From Erwinia mallotivora (GTDB taxonomy: Bacteria > Pseudomonadota > Gammaproteobacteria > Enterobacterales > Enterobacteriaceae), in NCBI RefSeq assembly GCF_000590885.1, contig NZ_JFHN01000074.1, positions 105,467-169,466 of the forward strand: a stretch of 64,000 nt of DNA. Direction: 5' to 3'. Numbering within the stretch: position 1 is the stretch's first letter; every line of letters begins with the position of its first letter. The notes beneath the pieces were generated by a model. That model did no database searches and was not told the DNA's origin. It saw only the letters and a program-made list of their open reading frames with translations. Positions 29,542-37,141 of the stretch are shown here, piece after piece. The position numbers were made by a program, and so were the translations under genes.

Positions 29542-29576
29542 ATGTGGCATGTGGCATGTGGCATGTGGCATGTGGC
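29542..29576. repeat. Five tandem heptamers ATGTGGC
   Basis: Five exact, uninterrupted copies of ATGTGGC run from 29542 to 29576. They lie between the divergent nfsA and grxA genes. A seven-base unit can slip during replication and would change promoter spacing without affecting any clear reading frame. Confidence 0.95.
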
Positions 29577-29689
29577 ACAATAATTCGGCTGCGGCGATAA
29601 GGTATAGCATGAACAAATCGTATCAACAGGTAAATCCTTCTTCCCATCACCCGGTGAAGCGGGCATGATGAGCGCCAGTAGCACTTTTT

Positions 29690-29705
29690 TGTGATTCGAA
29701 TCACA
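29690..29705. promoter_or_regulatory. Perfect CRP-consensus palindrome upstream of grxA
   Basis: TGTGATTCGAATCACA is an exact 16-base palindrome and matches TGTGA-N6-TCACA at all ten specified positions. It ends 25 bases before the grxA ATG, close enough for repression or for activation of the divergent gene. CRP control of grxA is not something I know from E. coli, where OxyR is the main regulator. Confidence 0.55.
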
Positions 29706-29730
29706 TATTTTGACCATTAAGGGGAAACGT

Positions 29731-29994
29731 ATGTTTGCAGTCATTTTCGGACGCCCGGGTTGTCCTTACTGTGTTCGCGCCAAAGAGCTGGCTGAAAAGC
29801 TGGCCGAAGATCGTGACGATTTCAACTTCCGTTATGTTGATATTCACGCAGAAGGCATCACCAAGGCCGATCTGGAGAAAACCGTTGGTAAACCGGTTGA
29901 AACCGTGCCACAGATTTTCCTTGATCAAAACCATATTGGCGGCTGCACCGATTTTGAAGCCTACGCCAAAGAAAACCTGGGGCTGTTTCAGTAG
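29731..29994 (+). CDS. grxA: Glutaredoxin 1
   Basis: GrxA reduces disulfides with glutathione and is a hydrogen donor for ribonucleotide reductase. The ATG at 29731 follows AAGGGGAAA and gives 87 residues with the redox site CPYC at residues 11-14 and the cis-proline block ETVPQIF. An additional seven codons upstream are not conserved. A strong terminator follows at 30075. The accessory island begins just after it. A CRP-like palindrome lies upstream. Confidence 0.96.
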   Translation: MFAVIFGRPGCPYCVRAKELAEKLAEDRDDFNFRYVDIHAEGITKADLEKTVGKPVETVPQIFLDQNHIGGCTDFEAYAKENLGLFQ

Positions 29995-30074
29995 TCAATG
30001 GCCGAACACCGGGGCTTTACGGGCCAGTAACAGTCGGGAGTCCTGTGTTGCTGGCTGAGTCTGGTCCAGTGATT

Positions 30075-30110
30075 AAGCGTGCTGTTGGTTATTAAACAGC
30101 ACGCTTTTTA
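30075..30110 (+). terminator. Terminator of grxA
   Basis: AAGCGTGCTGTT (30075-30086) pairs with 30095-30106 over an eight-base loop, followed by TTTTTA. It marks the left edge of the accessory island. Confidence 0.9.
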
Positions 30111-30293
30111 GTCTCTGTCAGCTATCTCTTATGGGCCGCCGGTTAAGCAGCCGCCAGGCATCCGGTTCAAGCAAGCAATCCGTCCTGACTCAACAACCAC
30201 GCAGCAACCAATGCCGTCCGGCCTGCGCCATTCCGTGTCAGCGCCAGTGGCTAATCTCCTTTTCAGTCAGCCCCGGCCCGCATCATCCTTTGC

Positions 30294-31229
30294 TTATGAC
30301 TGTTTTACCTTTACAGCCTCTGCCAGCCGCACCTTTCCGCGATGCCTTTCCGTTAACACCACCAGTATCCCGGCTGCGGCAATAATTGATGCGCCAGTTA
30401 GCGTTGAGGCCGTCGGCAGACTGTTAAGAAAAACAAACCCAATGATCATCGACCACACCAGCGAGGTGTAGTCGAACGGGGCCAGCAGCGAGGCATCGGC
30501 ATAACGCAGGCTCATGGTAATCAGGATTTGCGCCATGCCGCCAAAAAAACCACAGCCCGTCAGCAGTAAAAGCTGCCGGGTATCGGGAATTTTCCAGCCC
30601 AGCAAGAGGGTTGCCAGGCCAATCAGCATGGTCATCAGTGAGAAGTAAAAAACAATTGCCCCCGGTCTTTCGATACCGTTAAGAAAGCGGATCTGCACCG
30701 ATGATACCGCCGTACAAAGAGCCGCCAGCAGCGCCAGCAGGACACCCGCTCCCGCCGAGGCCTGAGCAACACCGCCTGAAAGCAGTGAACCGCTGTCGCT
30801 CAGATGCGCCCACAGCATCACAATAATCCCGCTGAACCCCACTACCACCCCCAGCCAGCGGGCAGCATGCACATGTTCACGCAACAGAACAGCGGCCATG
30901 ATCACCGTAAAAAGCGGCGCGGCATAACTGATTGCAGTGGCGTCCGCCAGCGAGATATAGACCAGCGCCAGATAGTTGAAATACATGCCGCCCGTCCCGG
31001 AAAATCCGCGAATTAAGTGGCCAAAGATATTCCTGGTTTTGATCTGGGGATATATCCTGCCCTGCATTTTTAACCAGATCAGCAAGGGCAACAGAGCAAC
31101 AAAAGAGCGAAAAAATATCACTTCTCCGGTAGGAATATTTCCGCCCAACCCTTTCACGCAGGCCAGCATTAAAGTGGCACACAGGGCTGACAATATTTTC
31201 AGCGAAACACCCATTCTGGCGTTCATCAT
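30294..31229 (-). CDS. DMT superfamily (EamA) transporter
   Basis: The 311-residue protein has ten hydrophobic helices as two EamA repeats, covering about residues 10-140 and 170-295, typical of DMT-family exporters of metabolites or amino acids. Two adjacent ATGs follow AAGG; the exact start is uncertain by one codon. It is the leftmost gene of the island and is divergent from the family 3 binding protein. An export role for an amino acid or related product is an inference from context; the substrate is not readable from sequence. Confidence 0.82.
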   Translation of the reverse strand: MMNARMGVSLKILSALCATLMLACVKGLGGNIPTGEVIFFRSFVALLPLLIWLKMQGRIYPQIKTRNIFGHLIRGFSGTGGMYFNYLALVYISLADATAISYAAPLFTVIMAAVLLREHVHAARWLGVVVGFSGIIVMLWAHLSDSGSLLSGGVAQASAGAGVLLALLAALCTAVSSVQIRFLNGIERPGAIVFYFSLMTMLIGLATLLLGWKIPDTRQLLLLTGCGFFGGMAQILITMSLRYADASLLAPFDYTSLVWSMIIGFVFLNSLPTASTLTGASIIAAAGILVVLTERHRGKVRLAEAVKVKQS

Positions 31230-31300
31230 TGACCTTCGTTATCGGTAAGTAGTGCTCTGAAAGTGAACACTATTCTGTCAGAGCCGCCTTTTCATCGGTC

Positions 31301-31315
31301 ATATAAAAAGCGTAT
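31301..31315 (+). promoter_or_regulatory. Candidate Nac-type site
   Basis: ATA, nine bases, TAT (31301-31315) matches the minimal Nac pattern, with GTAT at the right edge as in the fuller consensus, although one preferred T is G. The last base overlaps the -35 of the promoter at 31315-31342. Such short AT patterns occur by chance, so this is a suggestion. Confidence 0.3.
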
Positions 31316-31342
31316 TGCCATACAGGGTTTACTTCTTATACA
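31315..31342 (+). promoter_or_regulatory. Predicted promoter of the importer/pxpBC operon
   Basis: TTGCCA (31315-31320) and TATACA (31337-31342) are spaced by 16 bases, about 108 bases before the binding-protein start. Confidence 0.35.
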
Positions 31343-31450
31343 ACGCCAGACGGCGCTTATATAGTCGGGCTGTCGTAACGAAAAACTGCCGCCGGTTCTG
31401 GCAACATTGTCGTCACAGAAAGCGCATTAAAAGACCCCGGAGAATGAATG

Positions 31451-32290
31451 ATGAAGCTGAAATTCCTGTCCTGTTCCCTGCTGGCACTCCCGCTGATGGC
31501 GGCCCTTTCCCCTGCCAGAGCCGACGGACTGGCCGATATTCAGGCTCGTGGCGCACTCAACTGTGCGGTCTATTCCGATGTGCCGCCGTTCTCGTCGCCG
31601 GATGCGAAAACGCGCCAGCTGGCGGGGATGGACGTGGATTTATGCTCGGCGTTAGCCAGACAGATGGGGGTAAAACTCAATCTGGTGCCCACGTCGATTG
31701 AAGCACGTATCGCGGTGATCGCCACCGGGCGCGCTGACGTGCTGATTGCCAATCTGGCCTACACCAAAACCCGCGCCCGGCAGATTCAGTTCAGCGACCC
31801 TTACTACGTGGCGAAAGAGATGCTGGTGGTGAAAAAACCGAACGTTGATAAAACCCGCGCGGATTTTAAAGGCAAGCGCATCAGCGCCACCAAAGGCACC
31901 ACCTCTGAACAGTCCATTCATCTGGCCGGGGCAAAAGCCGTGACCTTCCAGGATGCCGCATCGGCCTTTCTGGCACTGGAGCAGAACAAAGTGGTCGGTT
32001 TTGTGACCAACACCATGACGGCGGTGAAGATGATTTCGCAGGCCGGTAAAGATGGCATCGAACTGGGCATGATCAAAGATCCCATGGCGCTGGAACCGAT
32101 TGGCGTTGGCATGAAAAAGGATGAACCGGCGCTGCTGGCAAAAGTGAACGGCAGCCTGAAAGCCATGGAGGACGATGGCACCCTCGGCAAAATCTGGGAC
32201 AGCTGGCTTGGCCCCAATACCGAATACAAAATGGTGCGCGAAGACAAAGTTCAACCGCTCTCCAGCCTGAAATTTGAACCTCTGGAATAG
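31451..32290 (+). CDS. ABC transporter substrate-binding protein, family 3
   Basis: The protein is a family 3 amino-acid-type binding protein with a signal peptide ending PARA (residue 24). The domain core has MDVDLCSALARQMG and FSDPYYVAKEML, and KGTTSEQSIH is the ligand-binding block. The start is taken at 31451, the second of adjacent ATGs (279 residues). pxpB follows four bases later and pxpC overlaps it, so all three form an operon. It is probably the partner of the permease/ATPase genes 7 kb downstream. The ligand is unknown; glutamate-like amino acids or 5-oxoproline fit the context. Confidence 0.85.
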   Translation: MKLKFLSCSLLALPLMAALSPARADGLADIQARGALNCAVYSDVPPFSSPDAKTRQLAGMDVDLCSALARQMGVKLNLVPTSIEARIAVIATGRADVLIANLAYTKTRARQIQFSDPYYVAKEMLVVKKPNVDKTRADFKGKRISATKGTTSEQSIHLAGAKAVTFQDAASAFLALEQNKVVGFVTNTMTAVKMISQAGKDGIELGMIKDPMALEPIGVGMKKDEPALLAKVNGSLKAMEDDGTLGKIWDSWLGPNTEYKMVREDKVQPLSSLKFEPLE

Positions 32291-32293
32291 CCA

Positions 32294-33004
32294 ATGAGCA
32301 CGGTGTCACACCATGCGCCCTCCCCCGGCGGTTTTATGCTGGCGGGACAGGGCGAAAAAATCAAAATCTCCACCATTGGCAGCCGCGCATGGCTGATTGA
32401 AGCACCGGGAGATTTCGATCTCCCCGCCCAGCGCCGTATCTGGTCGCTGGCGGCCACGCTGCGCAGGCACGAAGAGGTCGAATCCCTGATCCCAGGCGTC
32501 ACCAATTTGCTGGTGCTGTTTCGCCAGACGCCGGAGGATTACGATGCGGCTTTCACCCTGCTGAGCACCGCGTGGGAACGAGCGCAGGCCATCCATCCAC
32601 AGGGAAAAGTGATCGAAATTCCGGTGATTTACGGTGGCGAACAGGCCAGCGATCTGGATGCGGTTTGCCGCCATACCGGACTGTCGCCGCGTCAGGTTAT
32701 TCAGCGCCATTCCCAGGGCTGCTACACGGTATTTTCACTGGGTAGCGCGCCCGGTTTTGGCTATCTGCACGGGCTGGACCCCACTCTCGCCACGCCGCGC
32801 AAAAAAGTCCCCTCGTTGAGTATGCCTAAAGGCACCGTGACTATCGGCGGCGCACAGACCGGGGTTTCCGCGCTGACCGGGCCAAACGGCTGGAACGCCA
32901 TTGGCTATGCCGGATTGACACTGTTTGATCCTTACGCCGATCCTCCGGCGCTGATGGCACCGGGTGACCGCGTACGGTTTCTGCCAGAGAGGACTGAATG
33001 GTGA
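32294..33004 (+). CDS. pxpB: 5-oxoprolinase subunit PxpB (KipI family)
   Basis: PxpB with PxpC and PxpA converts 5-oxo-L-proline to L-glutamate using ATP. The 236-residue protein has the family block SLGSAPGFGYLHGLDPTLA (about 150-168), followed by PKGTVTIGG. These are the hallmark residues of the allophanate-hydrolase subunit-1/KipI fold. The pxpC start overlaps its stop. It is coupled to the upstream binding protein, which suggests import and degradation of pyroglutamate or a related compound. Confidence 0.92.
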   Translation: MSTVSHHAPSPGGFMLAGQGEKIKISTIGSRAWLIEAPGDFDLPAQRRIWSLAATLRRHEEVESLIPGVTNLLVLFRQTPEDYDAAFTLLSTAWERAQAIHPQGKVIEIPVIYGGEQASDLDAVCRHTGLSPRQVIQRHSQGCYTVFSLGSAPGFGYLHGLDPTLATPRKKVPSLSMPKGTVTIGGAQTGVSALTGPNGWNAIGYAGLTLFDPYADPPALMAPGDRVRFLPERTEW

Positions 33005-33999
33005 GTGAAGCGGTGATTGAAATTATAAAAACCGGCCCATTGAATACCGTGCAGGACGCCGGACGCACAGGTTTCCGCGATATCGGCGTGTCCGTCAGCG
33101 GTGTGATGGATCCGCTGGCGTTCCGGGCAGGCAATATCATGCTGGGCAATGACGAAAACGCCGCCTGTATCGAGGTACAGATGTTTCCGTTTAAGGTGCG
33201 CTTTCTCAAAGACGCCAACATTGCGGTCACCGGCGCGGACTGCCGCACAATGCTGGACGGCACGCCGCTGCCCCCGTGGTGGGCATGTTCTGTCCACGCC
33301 GGACAGGTGCTGGAAATGCAGTTTCCGCGCAGCGGGGCGCGCAGCTATCTGTGCCTCGCCGGCGGCATTGATGTTCCACTGGTGATGGGGTCACGCAGTA
33401 CCGCACTGCGCGGCGGCTTTGGTGGTTTCGACGGGCGACCGCTGGCGCAAAACGATCGCCTCAGCGCCGGTAAAACATCAACCTCGCCGCTGCCCGCGGA
33501 AGGGATGGGTATCGAACCCCCAGATATCGCGCTGGCAACGCTGTTGCCCACCAGCCCTGAAGGTGTGGTGCAACTGCGGGCGATCCCCGCCGGGGAGTAT
33601 GCCCTGTTTGAAGCCTGTCTGCCCCGCTTCTGGTCGCAGCCGTGGACGGTCTCCATGCACAGCAATCGTACCGGTTATCGTCTGTCGGGGACGCCGCTCA
33701 TCCCCTCGAAAGTTGTCGAAATGCGCTCCTACGGACTGATACCCGGCATCGTTCAGGTGCCCCCGGCGGGTGAGCCGATTATTCAGCTGGCCGATGCCAA
33801 TACCGCCGGCGGCTATCCGAAAATTGCCGGTATCATTGAAGAGGATTTGTGGCGTCTGGCACAGGTGCAGCCCGGTCAGCGCATCCAGCTGATTAAAAGC
33901 GATGCCCGCGAAGCTGTCCATGTTGCTGAGCAGACCAACCACTGGCTGACCCGCCTGCGCGACAGCTTTATGCCGGTGAAAAAAGTGATGGGATATTGA
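32998..33999 (+). CDS. pxpC: 5-oxoprolinase subunit PxpC (KipA family, carboxyltransferase-like)
   Basis: PxpC is the allophanate-hydrolase subunit-2-like component of bacterial 5-oxoprolinase. The 333 residues include GPLNTVQDAGRTGFRDIGVS near the N terminus, SGVMDPLAFRAGN, and the GGIDVPLVMGSRST block (about 121-134). The ATG at 32998 overlaps the end of pxpB by seven bases, so the subunits are translationally coupled. A strong terminator follows. The third subunit, pxpA, is 3 kb away on the same strand, separated by an aminotransferase and a regulator. Confidence 0.92.
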   Translation: MVSEAVIEIIKTGPLNTVQDAGRTGFRDIGVSVSGVMDPLAFRAGNIMLGNDENAACIEVQMFPFKVRFLKDANIAVTGADCRTMLDGTPLPPWWACSVHAGQVLEMQFPRSGARSYLCLAGGIDVPLVMGSRSTALRGGFGGFDGRPLAQNDRLSAGKTSTSPLPAEGMGIEPPDIALATLLPTSPEGVVQLRAIPAGEYALFEACLPRFWSQPWTVSMHSNRTGYRLSGTPLIPSKVVEMRSYGLIPGIVQVPPAGEPIIQLADANTAGGYPKIAGIIEEDLWRLAQVQPGQRIQLIKSDAREAVHVAEQTNHWLTRLRDSFMPVKKVMGY

Positions 34000-34026
34000 T
34001 ATCCGCGCTTAACCGCCAAAAAAAGC

Positions 34027-34064
34027 ACTGCCCGCCAACATTAATCATGCTGGCGGGCAGTTTT
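34027..34064. terminator. Terminator between pxpC and the convergent aminotransferase
   Basis: ACTGCCCGCCA (34027-34037) pairs with 34051-34061 around a 13-base loop, followed by TTTT on the plus strand and flanked by A-rich sequence for the opposite strand. Confidence 0.85.
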
Positions 34065-34084
34065 CCTCGTCGGGCCGGGGGGGG

Positions 34085-35287
34085 TTATTTCAGGGCCGCA
34101 CAAAATTCCGTAATCCTGTCACAGCCCTCTTCCAGCATTGCCATGCTGGTGGCGTAGGAAAGGCGGAAGTACGGACTCATGCCATAGGCTGCGCCCTGCA
34201 CGGTGACCACGTGTTGTTCTTCGATCAGCGCCATGACAAAATCCGCATCGTTACTGATATAACGCCCGCCTGCGGTGGTTTTACCGATGCAGCCGGCGAT
34301 ATTGACGAACAAATAAAATGCCCCCTGCGGTTTGTGGCAGCGTAGCGTCGGGACGGCAGACAGACGCTCCAGCACGTAATCCCGCCGCTGACAATAGATG
34401 GCGGCGCGTTCTTTCAACAACCCCTGCGGGCCATTCAGCACGGCAACGGCCGCCGCCTGGGTCAGCGTGGTGACGCCGCCGCTGTTTTGCGTATTGACGT
34501 TGCTCATGGCGTTGATCAAATCCTGCGGGCCGCCGCAAAAACCTAAGCGCCAGCCGGTCATGGCCCAGGCTTTCGACACGCCGTTGACCGTCAGCACGCG
34601 GTCCTGCAAAGGTGGCTCAACTTATGCCAGCGTGTGAAAAGTCACGCCGTCATAAATCAGATGTTCATAAATATCATCGCTCAGGATCCATATCTGCGGA
34701 TAGCGCAGCATCACCTCGCCAATCGCCTGCAACTCCTGCTGCGTTGCCACAGAGCCGGTCGGGTTGCTCGGGTAGTTCAGCAGCAGCCATTTGGTTGCGG
34801 GGGTTATCGCTGCGGCAATATCCTGCGGATACGGCTTGAAATTATTCTCTTCCGGACAGGCCACCGGCACCGGAATGCCGCCCGCGAATTTAACGATGTC
34901 TGCGTAGCTGATCCACGACGGCGTCGGGATCACCACTTCGTCACCCGGATTGATGGTGGCGAGCATCGCATTGAAGATAATCTGCTTCGCCCCGCCAGCG
35001 GTCAGGATCTGGCTCGGCTTAAAATTCAGGTGGTTATCACGCTGAAATTTAGCGGCGATGGCCGCACGCAGCGCCGGGGTGCCATCGACAGGAGGATAAC
35101 GGGTGTCGCCAGCCAACGCTGCGGCGTGGGCCGCTTCGGTGGCATGGGACGGCGTCGGAAAATCGGGTTCTCCGGTGGAAAGTGCGATAACGTTCACGCC
35201 TGCCGCCGCGAGATCGCGGGCCTTTTGCGTCATGGCGACAGAGGCAGAAACAGAGACATTTTTTAAGCGATCGGCGATATCAGGCAT
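34085..35287 (-). pseudogene. Class I aminotransferase interrupted by one stop codon
   Basis: A single reading frame of 401 codons encodes a fold type I PLP aminotransferase of the prokaryotic aspartate-aminotransferase type. It opens KARDLAAAGVNVIALSTGEP and carries the PLP-lysine block GVSKAWAMTGWRLGF. A TAA at 34622-34624 stands in the frame just after DGVTFHTLA; changing one base (CAA to TAA) restores 400 residues. The 221-residue N-terminal half lacks the PLP lysine and the C-terminal half lacks the substrate domain, so neither should be active. The gene faces the nac-like regulator divergently. It may be a recent loss, or a sequencing error. Confidence 0.85.
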
Positions 35288-35443
35288 GGGGCTGGGGTTC
35301 CAATTTTTTATCGAAGGTGAAAGACGGACAGTGATAAGGCATTACCCGAAAAAGAGTAATAAGGAAGCGTCCCCCCGGACCAATAGCGCTTTAGTGTGGT
35401 GACATAACACAAAGCAATGGCTGAACGCAGGAAAATAGGATTT

Positions 35444-35460
35444 TGCACCAGCGCAGTGCA
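35444..35460 (+). promoter_or_regulatory. Predicted NtrC binding site
   Basis: TGCACC-N5-AGTGCA differs from the 17-base NtrC consensus TGCACC-N5-GGTGCA at one position. It lies about 120 bases upstream of the predicted sigma-54 promoter, a normal enhancer distance. Confidence 0.65.
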
Positions 35461-35579
35461 GGGAGAGCTGATTTCTTTTCCGCCAGCCGCTGATAATGCA
35501 CGGCAGTGCCGGAGAGGCATGGAGGTGAAATCAGCAGAACCAGCAGCAGGCGGGGAATAAATTGGCTGCTGAGGACGTG

Positions 35580-35596
35580 TTGGCACTCATCTTGCT
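35580..35596 (+). promoter_or_regulatory. Predicted sigma-54 promoter of the Nac-like regulator
   Basis: TTGGCAC-N5-TTGCT fits the sigma-54 consensus with both invariant dinucleotides, GG at 35582-35583 and GC at 35594-35595, at the required ten-base spacing. It would start transcription about 40 bases before the GTG start at 35647. Confidence 0.75.
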
Positions 35597-35646
35597 GTGT
35601 CCTGATAACTGCTATCAACGCCTGTTTCTGCCATGAGGACGCCATC

Positions 35647-36570
35647 GTGAATCTCCGCCGCCTGAAATATTTTATCAAGATTGTCGATGTCGGGAGCCTC
35701 ACTCAGGCCGCAGATATCCTGCACATTGCACAGCCTGCGCTCAGCCAGCAGCTGGCAACGCTGGAAGGCGAAGTGAATCAGCAGTTGCTGATCCGCACCA
35801 AACGTGGCGTTACGCCAACCGAGGCAGGCAAGATTTTGTATATCCACGCCCAGACCATTTTACGCCAGTGCGATCAGGCGCAGAGCGCCATCGACCGCTC
35901 GGCGCTGGCCCTGTCCGGCAGCGTCTCCGTTGGTCTGGCGCCCGGCACCGCAGCCCAGCAGCTGGCGTTGCCGCTGATGGAGGAAGTTCACCGGCAGTAT
36001 CCCGGCATCGTTTTGTATTTTAATGAAAATTTCGGCACCACCCTCAGCGAACTGATTATGAATGGCCGGATGGATATGGCGGTGATTTACGGTAACCGCG
36101 AAATTCATGGTTTGCGTTTTATGCCGCTGATGAAAGAAGAGTTGTACTTTGTCTGCCCGCACACCCTGAGCAAGCCGCTGAAATCAGTCAGTCTGGCGCA
36201 GGTGGCAAACTACGATCTGTTCCTGCCACGCATCTACAACATCATGCGCAAAGCCATTGATGATGCCTTTGTTCATCAGGGACTGACTTACCGGGTGAAA
36301 TGCGAAATCGAATCGCAAACCACCCTCAATGCCGCGCTGGCGGCAGGTTCCGGCTGTACCATCATGCCGGAGTCCGCTGCCCGTGCCATGCTCAGCGCCG
36401 CCGGTTCGTGGATGGCGAAAATTGATAATCCTGATATTCAGGTCGCGCTCTCATTTTGTATGTCCGACCATCTGCCTCTTTCCCAGCCCGCAGAAGCGGT
36501 GAAGGCAATTCTGCTCTCCCTGATGGCTAACCGCACGGTGGATAACCGCCCCCTGACGCTGGTCGGGTAA
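35647..36570 (+). CDS. nac: Nac-family LysR-type regulator
   Basis: The 307-residue protein is a LysR-type regulator whose first 75 residues match Nac very closely: MNLRRLKYFIKIVDVGSLTQ, then HIAQPALSQQLATLEGE and LIRTKRGVTPTEAGKILY. Nac links NtrC and sigma-54 to sigma-70 nitrogen genes. I choose the GTG at 35647, eight bases after GAGG; the longer frame has no conserved extension. The effector domain (about 90-300) has diverged. Nac is normally transcribed by sigma-54, and a matching promoter and an NtrC-like site lie upstream. It is divergent from the broken aminotransferase and upstream of the BCCP-pxpA genes. Whether it is the cell's only Nac cannot be decided here. Confidence 0.82.
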   Translation: MNLRRLKYFIKIVDVGSLTQAADILHIAQPALSQQLATLEGEVNQQLLIRTKRGVTPTEAGKILYIHAQTILRQCDQAQSAIDRSALALSGSVSVGLAPGTAAQQLALPLMEEVHRQYPGIVLYFNENFGTTLSELIMNGRMDMAVIYGNREIHGLRFMPLMKEELYFVCPHTLSKPLKSVSLAQVANYDLFLPRIYNIMRKAIDDAFVHQGLTYRVKCEIESQTTLNAALAAGSGCTIMPESAARAMLSAAGSWMAKIDNPDIQVALSFCMSDHLPLSQPAEAVKAILLSLMANRTVDNRPLTLVG

Positions 36571-36644
36571 TAAGCCTGTCTTATTGCCGTAAAGCGAAAT
36601 CCTCTTTCCTGACGGTCGGCGTGCCACGTTAGAGTGCGTTTTCT

Positions 36645-36668
36645 GCCCGTACGGCGGGCCGTTTTTTC
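36645..36668 (+). terminator. Terminator of the Nac-like gene
   Basis: GCCCG (36645-36649) pairs with 36655-36659 over a five-base loop and is followed by CGTTTTTT, 75 bases after the stop. Confidence 0.75.
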
Positions 36669-36709
36669 GTCGCCAGCCTCGGGAACACTCGCTGTCTGAC
36701 GGGAGAGAC

Positions 36710-37141
36710 ATGGAAAAAAAAGCACCAGAATTCAGAGCACTACGCGATATTGCCCGCAAGATGCGTCAGTCCGGTCTGAGCGAGATTGCACTCACCGGCA
36801 GCGGCTTTCGCATCAGCATGAAATGTGCACCCGGTTGCCCCGTCGTCTCCTTACCCTCGCTGCCGGAAACGGTGCCTGACCTTCCCGCAGCGGAAAAGCT
36901 TTGTGCGCCGTTTCCCGGCATCGTGCTGCTACAGCATCCCCTGAACAACCTGCCATTTACTCAGCCAGGTGCAAAAGTCGAAAAAAATACCCTGCTCGGA
37001 TTGTTGAAAGTGGGGGGGATTTATCTGCCGCTGCGCAGTCCGGTGCGGGGTACGGTTGAATCTATGACGGTGCAAAACGGTGACGGCGTGGAGTATGGCG
37101 CAGAAATTTTTACCTTACGTCAGGAGGCGCTGGCCGCATGA
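36710..37141 (+). CDS. Biotin carboxyl carrier-like protein without a biotinyl lysine
   Basis: The 143-residue protein has the two-part layout of a BCCP: an N-terminal basic region and a C-terminal lipoyl/biotinyl barrel. The barrel reads GLLKVGGIYLPLRSPVRGTV at 97-116, aligning with the family block GLVEAMKM...PVAGTV. Where the biotinylated lysine of the MKM motif should be, residues 102-104 are GGI, so it cannot be biotinylated at that position. It may be a structural or regulatory subunit of the oxoprolinase cluster. Its TGA overlaps the pxpA ATG. Confidence 0.8.
   Translation: MEKKAPEFRALRDIARKMRQSGLSEIALTGSGFRISMKCAPGCPVVSLPSLPETVPDLPAAEKLCAPFPGIVLLQHPLNNLPFTQPGAKVEKNTLLGLLKVGGIYLPLRSPVRGTVESMTVQNGDGVEYGAEIFTLRQEALAA

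Larger units (their letters stand above)
29270..29730. other. nfsA-grxA divergent region
   Basis: This 461-base region replaces the ybjC position of E. coli. A minus-strand frame at 29330-29704 reads through the heptamer repeats and looks non-coding; its last 20 residues are hydrophobic and could be a worn remnant of ybjC, but this is weak. It also contains the tandem repeat at 29542 and the CRP-like site at 29690. Confidence 0.45.
35288..35646. other. Divergent control region, aminotransferase / Nac-like regulator
   Basis: This 359-base region carries the NtrC-like site and the sigma-54 promoter described separately, plus two stretches with no signal. A further partial element, TGCACGGCAGTGCC, near 35498-35511 resembles half of an NtrC site. 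The promoter of the aminotransferase gene could not be placed. Confidence 0.6.

Noticed and set aside
29542..29576. CRISPR-like array
   Set aside because: The unit is seven bases with no spacers, so it is a simple tandem repeat.
29330..29704. 124-codon minus-strand frame, possible small protein
   Set aside because: It is translated through the heptamer repeat (CHMPHAT...), has odd composition and no homology except a vague hydrophobic tail.
34085..35287. Two separate aminotransferase genes
   Set aside because: The halves are in the same frame, abut at one stop codon and together make one full-length family member.
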